Shown here: piece after piece, positions 48,733 to 58,177 of the stretch
How positions within the stretch are numbered: position 1 is the stretch's first letter
Layout: each line of letters starts with the position of its first letter
Assembly (NCBI GenBank): GCA_944320015.1
Contig: CALUFO010000001.1
Coordinates: 186,001-250,000, forward strand
Reading direction: 5' to 3'
Origin: an uncultured Barnesiella sp.
GTDB lineage: Bacteria > Bacteroidota > Bacteroidia > Bacteroidales > Barnesiellaceae
Length of the DNA: 64,000 nucleotides
Notes under the pieces: model-generated
Told to the model about the DNA's origin: nothing
The model's database searches: none
What the model saw: only the letters and a program-made list of their open reading frames with translations
Position numbers and translations under genes: made by a program

Positions 48733-51700
48733 ATGAAGATAAAGATGTTTATCGACCGTCCTATCTTTGCCGGGGTTATTTCGGTATTGATTCTTATTTT
48801 GGGGCTTATTTCGCTGGTGCAATTGCCTATCGAACAGTTTCCCGAGATCGCTCCGCCTACGGTGAGCGTCTCGGCTTCCTACACCGGAGCCAACGCCGAG
48901 ACGGTGCAGAAGAGTGTTGTCGTGCCCCTCGAAGAGGCGCTCAACGGAGTTGAGAATATGACCTACATGACCTCTACCGCTTCCAACAACGGTTCGGCTC
49001 GTATTACGGTTTATTTCCGTCAAGGTACCGATCCCGATATGGCCACCGTCAATGTACAGAACCGGCTTGCCTCGGCGCAAGGTTTGTTGCCGGCCGAGGT
49101 GACTCGTAGCGGTATCAATGTGCGCAAGCGCCAGACGAGCAACATCAAGCAATTGGCTGTGTACAGTCCCGACGATTCGTTCGACCGGGCTTTCTTGGCC
49201 AACTACATGAAGATAAATATCGAACCTCGTCTTTCGCGTGTTGCCGGGGTGGGCGAGGTGAACGTGTTTGGCTATGACTATGCCATGCGCATTTGGCTCG
49301 ATCCGAGCAAGATGCAGAAGTATGGTTTGGTGCCTTCGGATATTACGGCTGTTCTCGACGAACAGAATATCGAGGCCGCTACGGGTACACTGGGCGCCGA
49401 GGCCGAGAACACATTCCAGTATATACTCAAATATCGGGGACGTTACGAAAATGAGGTCGAGTATGAAAACATGGTCATCAAGTCGCTCCCCGGCGGCGAG
49501 GTGCTGCGCTTGAGAGACGTGGCGACGGTCGAGTTGGGCACACGCTCCTATGACTACATAGGCGAGGTGAATGGCCACCCGGGCTGTATTATCATGATCT
49601 CGCAGACCTCGGGCTCCAATGCCAACGAGATTATCAAGAATATAGACCGGGAGGTGGAAGAGATTTCCAAAACCTTGCCCAAAGGTATCAAGATTGTCGA
49701 TTTGATGAGTACCAAAGACTTTCTCGACGCCTCGATCAAAACGGTGGTCAAGACTTTGTTCGAAGCTATTTTGCTGGTTGTTTTGGTGGTCTATGTCTTT
49801 TTGCAGAGTTTCCGTTCCACTTTCATACCGACGGTTTCTATTGTGGTATCGCTGGTAGGAACATTTGCTTTCCTTTATTTGGTGGGATTTAGTCTCAACA
49901 TGCTCACCTTGTTTGCTCTCGTGCTGGTTATCGGCACGGTGGTCGACGATGCGATAATCGTAGTCGAGGCGGTGCAGGCGAAGTTCGATGAAGGGTATAA
50001 ATCGGCCTATTTGGCTACCGTCGATGCGATGGGGGGCATTACTTCGGCTCTGATTACCACCACTTTCGTTTTTATGGCGGTATTTATTCCCGCAAGTTTT
50101 ATCGGGGGAACCACCGGTACGTTCTATACCCAGTTCGGTCTCACCATGGCGGCGGCCGTGGCTATCTCGCTGGTCAACGCCCTCACGCTCAGTCCTGCGT
50201 TGTGCGCCCTTATCATGACACCGCACCAGAGTGCGGCCGGGGGTAAAAAGCTGAGTTTCTCGTCGCGTTTTCACATCGCGTTTGACAGCAGTTTCCACCG
50301 TATAGTGGCAAAATACAAGAGTGGTGTATTCTTCATGCTCAAACACAAGTGGCTGGCAGGGATATTGCTGGTGGTGGCCTGTGTGGGATTTTTTGTACTG
50401 TTGAAGACAACCAAGACCGGACTTGTGCCCAACGAAGATATGGGTACCGTATTTGTCGATGTGCGCACTTCGCCGGGTAACAGCGTGTTTGAAACCCGCA
50501 AGGTTATCGAGCAGATCGACAGTTGCCTGAATACGATGCCGCAAATCGAGATTCTTTCGAATACCACCGGTAACTCGATGTTGAGCGGGCAGGGAGCTTG
50601 TAACGGTATGTTTACCATCAGATTGAAGGATTGGAGTGAACGTACCGGCAAGGAAGATGCCGTAGATGCCATCATTGAGGAGATACAGCGCCGCACGGCC
50701 TTTATTTCGAGTGCCGATATTATGGCATTTACCCGGCCTATGATTCCCGGCTATGGGGCCAGTAGCGGTTTTGAGGTTTATGTGCAGGACCAAAAAGGTG
50801 GTACGACCGAAGACCTTTTGAAATACACCCGCAATTTCTTGGCCGAACTCAATAAGCGCCCCGAGATTGGCCGTGCCACTACCTCGTTCGACACCAAGTT
50901 CCCGCAATACCTCGTCGAAATCGATGCCGCGCGGTGTAAACGGAACGGAGTGTCGCCTACCGATATTCTCAATACCTTGTCGGGGTATATCGGCGGGATT
51001 TATGCTTCGAATATGAACCGTTTCTCCAAACTCTACCGGGTGATGGTGCAGGCTCCACCTCAATTCAGGTTGGATACCGAGTCGCTCAACAACATATTCG
51101 TCCGTAACGATTCGGGCGAAATGAGTCCTATCACTCAATATTTGAAACTTTCTCGGGTGTATGGTTCCGAAGTGCTCACACGCTTCAACCTCTTTTCGGC
51201 CATTCAGGTAAATGGGGCCCCGGCTACCGGGTACAGTTCGGGGCAGGCGATCCAAGCCGTGAAAGAGGTGGCGGCACAAACGTTGCCCACAGGTTATGGA
51301 TTTGAGTTTGGCGGTATGTCGCGCGAGGAGTCGAATACCGGCAATACCACAACTATCGTGTTTGTGATATGTGTGGTGTTTATTTATCTCATTCTGTGTG
51401 CATTGTATGAGAGCCTGTTCATTCCGTTGGCCGTGATTCTCTCGGTTCCCTTTGGTTTGGCCGGCAGTTTCCTTTTTGCCAGAATGTTCGGGTTGGAAAA
51501 CAATATCTACTTGCAGACGGGACTTATCATGCTCATCGGTATGTTGTCAAAGACGGCAATTTTGTTGACCGAGTATGCTTCGGAGCGTCGTCGCCACGGC
51601 ATGACCATTTCGCAGGCGGTTATCTCGGCGGCGCAAGTGCGGTTGCGTCCTATCCTCATGACCGCGCTCACCATGATATTCGGTATGTTGCCTATGATGT

Positions 51701-51879
51701 TTGCCTCGGGAGTGGGTGCAAACGGCAATATCTCTATCGGCGTGGGGGTCGTGGGCGGTATGCTCATCGGCACGATAGCGCTGCTCTTTATCGTGCCGGT
51801 ACTTTTTGTCGTCTTCCAAACGATGCAAGAGCGGTGGATGCCCGAGCGCAAATTGCCGAAAATTGAAGAAAATAATTGA
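48733..51879 (+). CDS. RND multidrug efflux pump, HAE1 family (AcrB-like)
   Basis: 1048 residues, standard HAE1 length, with 12 membrane helices and two large periplasmic loops. The start MKIKMFIDRPIFAGVISVLI is typical. Proton-relay residues are conserved: Asp405-Asp406 in VIGTVVDDAIIVVE and Lys940 in MLSKTAILLTEYA, matching E. coli AcrB Asp407/408 and Lys940. It exports drugs, bile acids or dyes using the proton gradient. It overlaps the next frame's upstream codons but the preferred outer-membrane gene start lies 27 bp after the stop. Substrates unknown. Confidence 0.97.
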   Translation: MKIKMFIDRPIFAGVISVLILILGLISLVQLPIEQFPEIAPPTVSVSASYTGANAETVQKSVVVPLEEALNGVENMTYMTSTASNNGSARITVYFRQGTDPDMATVNVQNRLASAQGLLPAEVTRSGINVRKRQTSNIKQLAVYSPDDSFDRAFLANYMKINIEPRLSRVAGVGEVNVFGYDYAMRIWLDPSKMQKYGLVPSDITAVLDEQNIEAATGTLGAEAENTFQYILKYRGRYENEVEYENMVIKSLPGGEVLRLRDVATVELGTRSYDYIGEVNGHPGCIIMISQTSGSNANEIIKNIDREVEEISKTLPKGIKIVDLMSTKDFLDASIKTVVKTLFEAILLVVLVVYVFLQSFRSTFIPTVSIVVSLVGTFAFLYLVGFSLNMLTLFALVLVIGTVVDDAIIVVEAVQAKFDEGYKSAYLATVDAMGGITSALITTTFVFMAVFIPASFIGGTTGTFYTQFGLTMAAAVAISLVNALTLSPALCALIMTPHQSAAGGKKLSFSSRFHIAFDSSFHRIVAKYKSGVFFMLKHKWLAGILLVVACVGFFVLLKTTKTGLVPNEDMGTVFVDVRTSPGNSVFETRKVIEQIDSCLNTMPQIEILSNTTGNSMLSGQGACNGMFTIRLKDWSERTGKEDAVDAIIEEIQRRTAFISSADIMAFTRPMIPGYGASSGFEVYVQDQKGGTTEDLLKYTRNFLAELNKRPEIGRATTSFDTKFPQYLVEIDAARCKRNGVSPTDILNTLSGYIGGIYASNMNRFSKLYRVMVQAPPQFRLDTESLNNIFVRNDSGEMSPITQYLKLSRVYGSEVLTRFNLFSAIQVNGAPATGYSSGQAIQAVKEVAAQTLPTGYGFEFGGMSREESNTGNTTTIVFVICVVFIYLILCALYESLFIPLAVILSVPFGLAGSFLFARMFGLENNIYLQTGLIMLIGMLSKTAILLTEYASERRRHGMTISQAVISAAQVRLRPILMTALTMIFGMLPMMFASGVGANGNISIGVGVVGGMLIGTIALLFIVPVLFVVFQTMQERWMPERKLPKIEENN

Positions 51880-51905
51880 TACGATACCAGGAATTACGAT
51901 TCGAT

Positions 51906-53264
51906 ATGAAAAAGATGATAATAGGTTTGTGGCTGTTGGCCGGATTGACAGGTTGCCAATACCGGGTATATGAGCGTCCCGAAATGCCGCAGACCGACAG
52001 CCTATACCGGCAGCCGGTAGCCGCAGGCGATACCGTCTCGATTGCCGATTTGTCGTGGAGAGAACTTTTCACCGACCCGTTGTTGCAGCAACTCATCGAG
52101 GTCGGTATCGCCAACAATACCGATTTGAATATCGCCCGGTTGAAAGTGAGCGAAGCCGAAGCCCTGCTCACGGCTTCCAAACTGGCCTATTTGCCCTCGA
52201 TTTCACTAACCCCGCAAGGCACTATCAAGAGTGTGGAGGGAGGAACAGCCTCAAAAACCTACAACTTGGCCGCCTCGGCCGATTGGGAATTGGACATATT
52301 CGGGCGCCTCACCAGTGCCAAACGCGAGGCAAAGGCCTTTCTGGAACAGAGCGAGGCGTATAAACAGGCCGTCCATACGCAACTTGTCGCCACCATTGCC
52401 GACAGTTATTATACCCTGATGATGCTCGACGAGCAACTCGACATCACCCGGCGTACAGCCGACAATTGGGCCGAAAACCTGCGGGTGATGAAAGCCTTGA
52501 AAAAAGCCGGGCAGACGACCGAAATGGCGGTGGCGCAAATCGAGGCAAGCAAGCTGTCGGTCGACGCTTCGGTGCTGTCGTTGCAGCAACAGGTCACCGA
52601 AATGGAAAATTCGCTCTCGGCGCTGTTGGGCATCGTGCCGCAGCGAATCGAGCGTTCCACACTGGCCGAGCAATCCTTCCCCGACACCCTTTCGGTGGGG
52701 ATACCGTTGCAACTGTTGCAACGTCGTCCCGATGTGCGGCAGAGCGAAGCCGCTTTGGCCGAAGCCTTCTATGCGACCAATCGAGCCTATGCGGCATTTT
52801 ATCCGTCGATAACCCTCAGCGGCTCGGCCGGCTGGACCAATGCGGCGGGAGCGGTTATTACCAATCCCGGCGAATGGCTCTTCTCGGCGGTGGGTTCTTT
52901 GGTACAACCTCTTTTCAACCGAGGACAGAATATCGCCAATCTGAAGGTCGCCAAAACGCAACAGGAAGAAGCGTTGCTCACCTTTCGCCAATCGTTGCTC
53001 GATGCCGGAACCGAGGTCAACAACGCCCTGTTGCAGTGGCAAATGGCTCGTGGCCGGCTGGAACTGGATCGGCAGCAAATCGCAGCGTTGCAATCGGCCG
53101 TACGAAGTTCCGAACTGTTGATGCGCCACAGTTCGCAAAATTACCTCGAAGTACTCACCGCCCGGCAATCCCTGTTAAGCGCCGAGCTCTCGGCTGTGGC
53201 CGACCGCTTTGACGAAATACAGGGAGTGATCAACCTTTACCACGCTTTGGGCGGAGGCTATTGA
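51906..53264 (+). CDS. RND outer-membrane channel lipoprotein (OprM/NodT, TolC superfamily)
   Basis: 452 residues from the ATG at 51906 (MKKMIIGLWLLAGLTGC). The lipobox Cys17 sets the start; an in-frame ATG at 51876 overlapping the pump stop would disrupt the signal. Two OEP repeats are visible: ISIADLSWRELFTDPLLQQL with LNIARLKVSEAEALL, and LQRRPDVRQSEAALAEAFYA with YPSITLSGSAGW. It forms the trimeric exit duct for the pump. It is the last gene of the efflux operon, followed by a perfect 16-bp terminator stem. Confidence 0.95.
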   Translation: MKKMIIGLWLLAGLTGCQYRVYERPEMPQTDSLYRQPVAAGDTVSIADLSWRELFTDPLLQQLIEVGIANNTDLNIARLKVSEAEALLTASKLAYLPSISLTPQGTIKSVEGGTASKTYNLAASADWELDIFGRLTSAKREAKAFLEQSEAYKQAVHTQLVATIADSYYTLMMLDEQLDITRRTADNWAENLRVMKALKKAGQTTEMAVAQIEASKLSVDASVLSLQQQVTEMENSLSALLGIVPQRIERSTLAEQSFPDTLSVGIPLQLLQRRPDVRQSEAALAEAFYATNRAYAAFYPSITLSGSAGWTNAAGAVITNPGEWLFSAVGSLVQPLFNRGQNIANLKVAKTQQEEALLTFRQSLLDAGTEVNNALLQWQMARGRLELDRQQIAALQSAVRSSELLMRHSSQNYLEVLTARQSLLSAELSAVADRFDEIQGVINLYHALGGGY

Positions 53265-53290
53265 CACTCCTTCGATACAATGTCCTGATA

Positions 53291-53347
53291 AGATAAAAAA
53301 GGAGAGGGGCTCAAAAGTTGGATAAAAAACTTTTGAGCCCCTCTCAT
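53291..53347. terminator. Bidirectional terminator after the RND operon
   Basis: GAGAGGGGCTCAAAAG (53302-53317) pairs perfectly with the complementary 16 bases at 53330-53345. An A run lies at 53295-53300 for the minus-strand gene. Confidence 0.93.
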
Positions 53348-53375
53348 CATTATGAAATAAATAGTTTATAGTGGG

Positions 53376-53930
53376 TTACATGTTGTTGTAGTCATCGTCC
53401 ATCGACAAGCCATCGAATCCCTCTATGTCGAGTTCCGAGGGATCATACGTTTCATCGCCATAGAAATTCTCGTCGAAGTCCGATACCGTGTTTGCGGCGT
53501 TCTTTTTCTCCAACTCGTCGAAGTCCATGACTTGTTGAGGCGGATTCCCTTCTTTGCGGGTACAGATAGGGGCGTCTAAATCCTTTCCCGGCTCGATTTC
53601 TTTCAACTCCATGAAAAACATGCGGTCGGTCATGTAGTCAAAAACGAAAACCAGTCGTTGCCCTTCGTCCTCGATAAGCTCGCTCAACCGGGTCGAGGCC
53701 ATGATCCATGTGTCCTCGTCGGAGTCCTTTCCCATGTCCATGAGGGTTACTTCGGTTTTTTTCTCCCAATCATCGTCACAAATGAAAAAAGAAGTCATTT
53801 GGTCTTTGGTGAAGCCCACAGAGTCGAGTATGGCATCGTGTAGTTCGAGAAATGTAGCATCGGAGTCTATGCAGATTTCCCGTTTGAAATTGTCAACTTC
53901 GTCCGAAACGATTCTGAATTTATATATCAT
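53376..53930 (-). CDS. Plasmid pRiA4b ORF-3-like family protein
   Basis: 184 residues, cytoplasmic. MIYKFRIVSDEVDNFKREIC, SDATFLELHDAILDSVGF, SFFICDDDWEKKTEVTL and RLVFVFDYMTDRMFFMEL follow the pRiA4b ORF-3 (IS1096 passenger-like) pattern. The C-terminal 40 residues are acidic and probably disordered. This family is found chromosomally in many Bacteroidales with no known activity and does not by itself indicate a plasmid. Monocistronic. A box TACTTTTA near 53961 is a weak promoter match. Confidence 0.85.
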   Translation of the reverse strand: MIYKFRIVSDEVDNFKREICIDSDATFLELHDAILDSVGFTKDQMTSFFICDDDWEKKTEVTLMDMGKDSDEDTWIMASTRLSELIEDEGQRLVFVFDYMTDRMFFMELKEIEPGKDLDAPICTRKEGNPPQQVMDFDELEKKNAANTVSDFDENFYGDETYDPSELDIEGFDGLSMDDDYNNM

Positions 53931-54110
53931 GATGTATCGTAATTAAGTTCTTTTTTTGACTATGTAAAAGTAGTAAAAAACTTTCGGTTACCAAACAAAG
54001 GGTATAAAAATTAGAGTGGACAGTCACATTTTCTTCCCCGTCGATACGGGTGAACCCTTCATGAATTTGGGCTATGCCGTATTCTTTACCTGCGGTGTCG
54101 GTTTTTTAAT

Positions 54111-54153
54111 AAAAAGAAAGAGAGCGCAATTTTGCGAACTGCGCTCTCTTTTT
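54111..54153. terminator. Terminator of the secreted Big_2 protein gene
   Basis: AAAGAGAGCGCA (54117-54128) pairs perfectly with TGCGCTCTCTTT (54140-54151). It sits 20 bp past the stop of the minus-strand gene. Confidence 0.88.
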
Positions 54154-54170
54154 GGGGTTATAATCGCTCG

Positions 54171-55673
54171 TTAGAATACGATTGCTTTTATTCCGTTTAC
54201 AATGTAAATACCGGCGGGCAGGTCGATTGTGTTGCTGCCTTCGACGATTTGGGTGCGGAGTACCTCTGCGCCGGTCATGGCATAAACGGCGATTTCCTCG
54301 GTCTTATCCGAGAGAACGACGATTTGTCCTTTGCCGCTGATTACTTTCATGGTGGTGATGGTAGCGCCGCCAGCCAGACCCGAGTTTTCGCCTGTTGCTT
54401 TCAAATCGGTAATTTCCCATTGAGCAGCAGATTCGGCAGTACAAGTGTATTTGAAGGCAATGCGTACCGGAGCTTGCAATTCACCGCTCTGTATCGAGCC
54501 CGATTCGGTCCATGTCTTTTGTTCGGTCGGCCATTGGGCTTCCGAGGTAATATTGGTCCATGTGGCTTGGTTGGGATCGTCCATGGTGAAGGGGTCGAAG
54601 TCGAAAGAGAGGTACAGTTCCAATGCATTTCCGCTGTAGTTTTTCCAAGTGGAGAACGACAATTCGATAGTTTGGGCTGCTACGGCAGGCGATACCAACC
54701 AAGTTTCGCATTCACCGGCGTTATAGCCATTGATATTTGCACCGTATTGCGAGTCGGACTCCCAAGCAATGTCGCCTTTTACCGAGTAGTTGAGCCAGTC
54801 GCCCAAGCCGCTTTTGAAGTCGATTTCATAAGGCAGTGATACGCTGTTGCTTTGGACTGTCAATGTATAGCTGACGCGAGCCGCATTGTGTGTATCGTTG
54901 GCAGCGACTTCGGCCGAGATTTCGGTGGTTCCGGGAGCGACCAGAGTGACGAGTCCGCTATTGTCGATAGTAGCGACAGCGGAGTTGCTGCTGGCGTATG
55001 TGATGGGACTTTTCGATACGGTAGTCGCCGGGCTTTCAAAAATGGCTCCTTCTTTGAATATTTTGCTCTTGTCGCCGGGATTGGTAAAAGCCAGCTCGGG
55101 CGAAGCAAGACCTTTATCTTCCAATTTGAACAGAACAGGAATGTAGTAACCGCTGGCGGTCAGGTTGCTTTCGGCATAAGGGCCGAATGTATTTGCCGTC
55201 CCGGAGTTGTTCAATGCGATATAACGGTTATCGACGCTTACGTTTTGCAGCACAATGTTATTTTCGTATAAGACGGCTTTCCATTGGTCCAGCTCTGCGG
55301 TGGAGTTGGGGGTGGTATTGAATGTAAAGTTGGTCGATTTCCCCGTATATCCTACGATTTTATCGCCGCTCTTGATGGTGATAACTCCATTGGCGACTTC
55401 GAAGTCGAATACAAGTTCTGCTGCGGGATTGGTCATTGTAGCCTCTTCACCGGTAATGTCGAGATCAACAGGAGCAAACTTGTTGTTTTTAAATTCTGTG
55501 CTCATAGCTTTTTTGTTGGCCACAAGCATGTACGAACCGGAGGTAATCTCATCTACCGAACTGATTTTGTTGAATGTGCCGACACCCGAGTATTCGGCCG
55601 ACGCAGTAGTTGTGCCCACAGCGAGGAGGGCGAGCAACGCTACCGATTTGAAAGGAGTAAAGATTTTTTTCAT
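54171..55673 (-). CDS. Secreted protein with Big_2-like, choice-of-anchor-J-like and T9SS-type C-terminal domains
   Basis: 500 residues. The Sec signal peptide ends near TTASA (about 26). Residues 30-185 form a beta-rich unknown domain. Residues 195-275 are a bacterial Ig-like (Big_2) repeat (ITYASSNSAVATIDNSGLVTLVAPG). Residues 278-430 match a choice-of-anchor-J type fold (LPYEIDFKSGLGDWL; ETWLVSPAVAA). The last 65 residues end in EIAVYAMTGAEVLRT and LPAGIYIVNG, the type IX secretion sorting pattern. It is probably surface-exposed or released. No type IX secretion genes are in this window. Promoter TACTTTTG at 55710-55717. Function unknown. Confidence 0.78.
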   Translation of the reverse strand: MKKIFTPFKSVALLALLAVGTTTASAEYSGVGTFNKISSVDEITSGSYMLVANKKAMSTEFKNNKFAPVDLDITGEEATMTNPAAELVFDFEVANGVITIKSGDKIVGYTGKSTNFTFNTTPNSTAELDQWKAVLYENNIVLQNVSVDNRYIALNNSGTANTFGPYAESNLTASGYYIPVLFKLEDKGLASPELAFTNPGDKSKIFKEGAIFESPATTVSKSPITYASSNSAVATIDNSGLVTLVAPGTTEISAEVAANDTHNAARVSYTLTVQSNSVSLPYEIDFKSGLGDWLNYSVKGDIAWESDSQYGANINGYNAGECETWLVSPAVAAQTIELSFSTWKNYSGNALELYLSFDFDPFTMDDPNQATWTNITSEAQWPTEQKTWTESGSIQSGELQAPVRIAFKYTCTAESAAQWEITDLKATGENSGLAGGATITTMKVISGKGQIVVLSDKTEEIAVYAMTGAEVLRTQIVEGSNTIDLPAGIYIVNGIKAIVF

Positions 55674-55709
55674 AAATGATAATGTTTAGAGTTTAACGAT
55701 TCACTTTTA

Positions 55710-55717
55710 CAAAAGTA
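55710..55717 (-). promoter_or_regulatory. Promoter -7 box (TACTTTTG)
   Basis: TAnnTTTG match on the minus strand, 37 bp before the ATG at 55673. Confidence 0.55.
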
Positions 55718-55794
55718 ATATAAAAAAGAAAATAAATATCCTGAAAGATGATTTATTTTCTTTTAAAAAACGGTGACACTCGTGTGTGCCCTGT

Positions 55795-56616
55795 TTACTG
55801 CACTTTTTCGAGGACGATGGCGGGAACCGAAGGTTGCAGGCAGAGGGCGGCCCGGTTGTTGTCTATCATGTAGAATGTGGTGACCTGTTCGAGCAGGGGC
55901 AGGAACGCCTGCTCGGTTGTCATGTCGGGGCAGGCCATGCGGGTGGCGCCTACTTGGGCGAACGCTATTCCGTAGGGTGTCCCGTCGAGTACGATACTGC
56001 CAAACATGCGGTTACAACCGGCAAACCCCGAGAGTTTGCTTTCGGGAATATCGATGACCATCGTGGGGTTCTCGGCGGTGATTTCTTTCCCGTCGATCGA
56101 GATGACTTTCCACGAGCCGTTCAATTGGTCGACCATGCGTTTTTCGAGGGTCATTATGGTTTCTCCTTTTGAATCGCAAAACTCGATACTTTGTTTACGG
56201 GCGTCGGTGCATGTATAGGAGCGAGTGTTGTTCAGCGCATTGAGTACGGTGCGGTCGGTTACTTCGGGACGGCAGGCTTTCATCGTGGAGATGAGCGACT
56301 CGAAGCGCAGCAGGTTGTCGCCTTCGAGAATGACCGAGCCGTTTATCACATTGCACCCGTCGTTCCCATAGATGCGTCCGCCGGCAAGGTCGAAGGTGAT
56401 TTCGACCGGCGAGTCTCCTACGACGGTTTTCCCCTCGGCGGTTTTGATAATCCATGTGCCTTCCATATCCTCGCGGGCGAGTGATAAATCTTTCTGTGCC
56501 GAAGCCTCTGCGGGCGTCGCTTCCTGCCGGGTGTCGGCTATCTTCTTCGAAGTCTTACAGGAGACTGTCGATAAAAGAATCAATAATGCGAATGCGGATA
56601 AAAAACTTTTTTTCAT
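55795..56616 (-). CDS. Lipoprotein with two META (HslJ-like) domains
   Basis: 273 residues. Lipobox LSTVSC (Cys20). Two META repeats are visible: residues 50-150 (GTWIIKTAEGKTV, GRIYGNDGCNVINGS) and 160-270 (GSWKVISIDGKEI, SKLSGFAGCNRMFGS, VGATRMACP). Each has the conserved G-x-x-G-C-N core. META proteins such as HslJ are linked to heat or novobiocin tolerance in E. coli; in Bacteroidota the role is unknown. The duplication is within one protein. Promoter TACCTTTG at 56641-56648. Confidence 0.9.
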   Translation of the reverse strand: MKKSFLSAFALLILLSTVSCKTSKKIADTRQEATPAEASAQKDLSLAREDMEGTWIIKTAEGKTVVGDSPVEITFDLAGGRIYGNDGCNVINGSVILEGDNLLRFESLISTMKACRPEVTDRTVLNALNNTRSYTCTDARKQSIEFCDSKGETIMTLEKRMVDQLNGSWKVISIDGKEITAENPTMVIDIPESKLSGFAGCNRMFGSIVLDGTPYGIAFAQVGATRMACPDMTTEQAFLPLLEQVTTFYMIDNNRAALCLQPSVPAIVLEKVQ

Positions 56617-56640
56617 TGTTCGTTAGGGTTTAATTTGTCG

Positions 56641-56648
56641 CAAAGGTA
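56641..56648 (-). promoter_or_regulatory. Promoter -7 box (TACCTTTG) of the META lipoprotein gene
   Basis: TAnnTTTG match on the minus strand, 25 bp before the ATG at 56616. Confidence 0.55.
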
Positions 56649-56713
56649 ACAAATCGTGGGTGGATAAAGTTATATGGGATAATAGTTTTTAGCATATATT
56701 AGTTCGGGGGCGG

Positions 56714-57997
56714 TTATTCTTCGTTGCGTTTGGGGTATCGGGTGGGGCGGATAAGCAGCCGTAACGTGGCGTTGTAGGTAAAGTAGTACCAACACCAGTT
56801 GAGCAGGGTGATGATTTTGTTTTTCATGCCCAGTATCGATACCAAGTGCACGCCCATCCAAGTGAACCATGCCGGCCGGCCATACAATTTTATATGGGGC
56901 AAATCGGCCACGGCCCGGTTGCGTCCGATGGTCGCCATGCTGCCTTTGTCTTTGTACCGGAACGGAGTCTCAAACCGATTTTCGTTCAGGTTCTTGGCCA
57001 GCAATTCGCTTTGCTGGATAGCCACCTGTGCCACTTGCGGGTGGCCGTTGGGGTAGTTTTTCTCGGAGAGCAGGGCGATGTCGCCTATGGCAAAAATATT
57101 CTCGCAGCCTTTCACCCGGTTGAACTCGTCGGTGATGATGCGTTTCCCCCGGCCAATGGAGGATTCGGGGATTCCCTGCAACGGCTCTCCGGTGATACCG
57201 GCCGTCCAGATGAGGGTGTGGCATTTGATTTGTGCCCCGTTGTCGAAATCGACATAAGTGCCGTCGAACGATTTCATGGTGTGGCCGGTGATGACCTCCA
57301 CTTCGAGTTGTTCGAGGTATTGTTTCGCTTTGGTCGAAGCCTCGGGACTCATATTCTGCAAGAGGCGGTTCGCTCCCTCGACAATCACGACACGCATGTC
57401 GCAAGGGTCTATCTCGGGGTATTCCCGAGCCAAGATGTACTTTTTCATTTCACCCAAAGCTCCCGCTATCTCCACTCCCGTGGGTCCTCCGCCGACTACG
57501 GTGAAACAGAGCAGGGTGCGGCGTTTCTCGGGGTCGGAGCAGGTGCCTGCCCGCTCCAAGCTGAAAAGTATTTCGTTGCGCAACCGAATGGCTTCGGCGG
57601 TCGATTTGAGGGTATATACCCGTTCCCGCAGCTCGGGCATGTTGAAAAAGTTATTGGTGGTTCCTGTGGCGAGGACCAAATAGTCGTATTCGATGTCGCC
57701 GGTATTGGTTCTTAAAATCTGCTGTTGGGTATCGATCGAGAGGGCTTCGCCCATGCGGAACCGCACATGGCGCAGTTTGCGCAACTCTTTTCTGAACGGG
57801 AAACAAATGGCGGCCGGCTCGAGACCCGACGAGGCTATTTGATAAAACAGCGGCGGGAAAGCATGGAAGTTTTTCCGGTCGACCAGAGTCACCCGATATT
57901 GTTTGTGGTCGACGTGTTTTGACAACAGGAAGCCGGCAAATCCGCCTCCTACGATAACGATATGTTTCAGTTTTTTCTCTTTTTTTTCTGTGGCCAT
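56714..57997 (-). CDS. ndh: Type II NADH dehydrogenase (NDH-2)
   Basis: 427 residues from the ATG at 57997 (MATEKKEKKLKHIVIVGGGF). The frame is open to 58174, but the promoter box at 58020-58027 lies inside that extension. FAD loop IVGGGFAGFLLSKHV, NAD loop CFTVVGGGPTGVEIAGALGE, TWTAGITGEPLQ-type centre and FAIGDIALL near 300 mark the family. A C-terminal hydrophobic, amphipathic tail (about 385-415) anchors it to the inner membrane. It passes electrons from NADH to quinone without pumping protons. Monocistronic, divergent from the TPR gene. Confidence 0.93.
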   Translation of the reverse strand: MATEKKEKKLKHIVIVGGGFAGFLLSKHVDHKQYRVTLVDRKNFHAFPPLFYQIASSGLEPAAICFPFRKELRKLRHVRFRMGEALSIDTQQQILRTNTGDIEYDYLVLATGTTNNFFNMPELRERVYTLKSTAEAIRLRNEILFSLERAGTCSDPEKRRTLLCFTVVGGGPTGVEIAGALGEMKKYILAREYPEIDPCDMRVVIVEGANRLLQNMSPEASTKAKQYLEQLEVEVITGHTMKSFDGTYVDFDNGAQIKCHTLIWTAGITGEPLQGIPESSIGRGKRIITDEFNRVKGCENIFAIGDIALLSEKNYPNGHPQVAQVAIQQSELLAKNLNENRFETPFRYKDKGSMATIGRNRAVADLPHIKLYGRPAWFTWMGVHLVSILGMKNKIITLLNWCWYYFTYNATLRLLIRPTRYPKRNEE

Positions 57998-58019
57998 GTC
58001 TGTGTAGAATTTGGAGTCA

Positions 58020-58027
58020 CAAAGGTA
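58020..58027 (-). promoter_or_regulatory. Promoter -7 box (TACCTTTG) of ndh
   Basis: TAnnTTTG match on the minus strand, 23 bp before the ATG at 57997. It fixes the ndh start. Confidence 0.6.
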
Positions 58028-58145
58028 GCAAAAAGTTTCTTCTGTTATATAAGCGGCAGTTTGTAAAAAATGTTCATTCTCCTGTCGGGAAAAGAAAAAA
58101 CTTATAAAAACGACATGGGGTTGTGATGTTTTATCATTATTTGCG

Positions 58146-58153
58146 TACATTTG
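58146..58153 (+). promoter_or_regulatory. Promoter -7 box (TACATTTG) of the TPR gene
   Basis: TAnnTTTG match, 25 bp before the ATG at 58178. Confidence 0.55.
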
Positions 58154-58177
58154 TCCGACAATCATCGCACGCATTTC

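Noticed and set aside
48715-51279. Very long open frame on the minus strand opposite the RND pump gene
   Set aside because: It mirrors the codon structure of the well-supported pump gene, and its protein is Arg/His-rich low-complexity with no domain. A chance antisense frame.
53376-53930. Plasmid or IS origin of the pRiA4b ORF-3-like gene
   Set aside because: The family name is historical; no transposase, terminal repeats or plasmid genes surround it and it is common on Bacteroidales chromosomes.
57998-58174. 59-residue extension of NDH-2
   Set aside because: The TACCTTTG promoter at 58020-58027 lies inside it, and the FAD loop belongs near the N-terminus.
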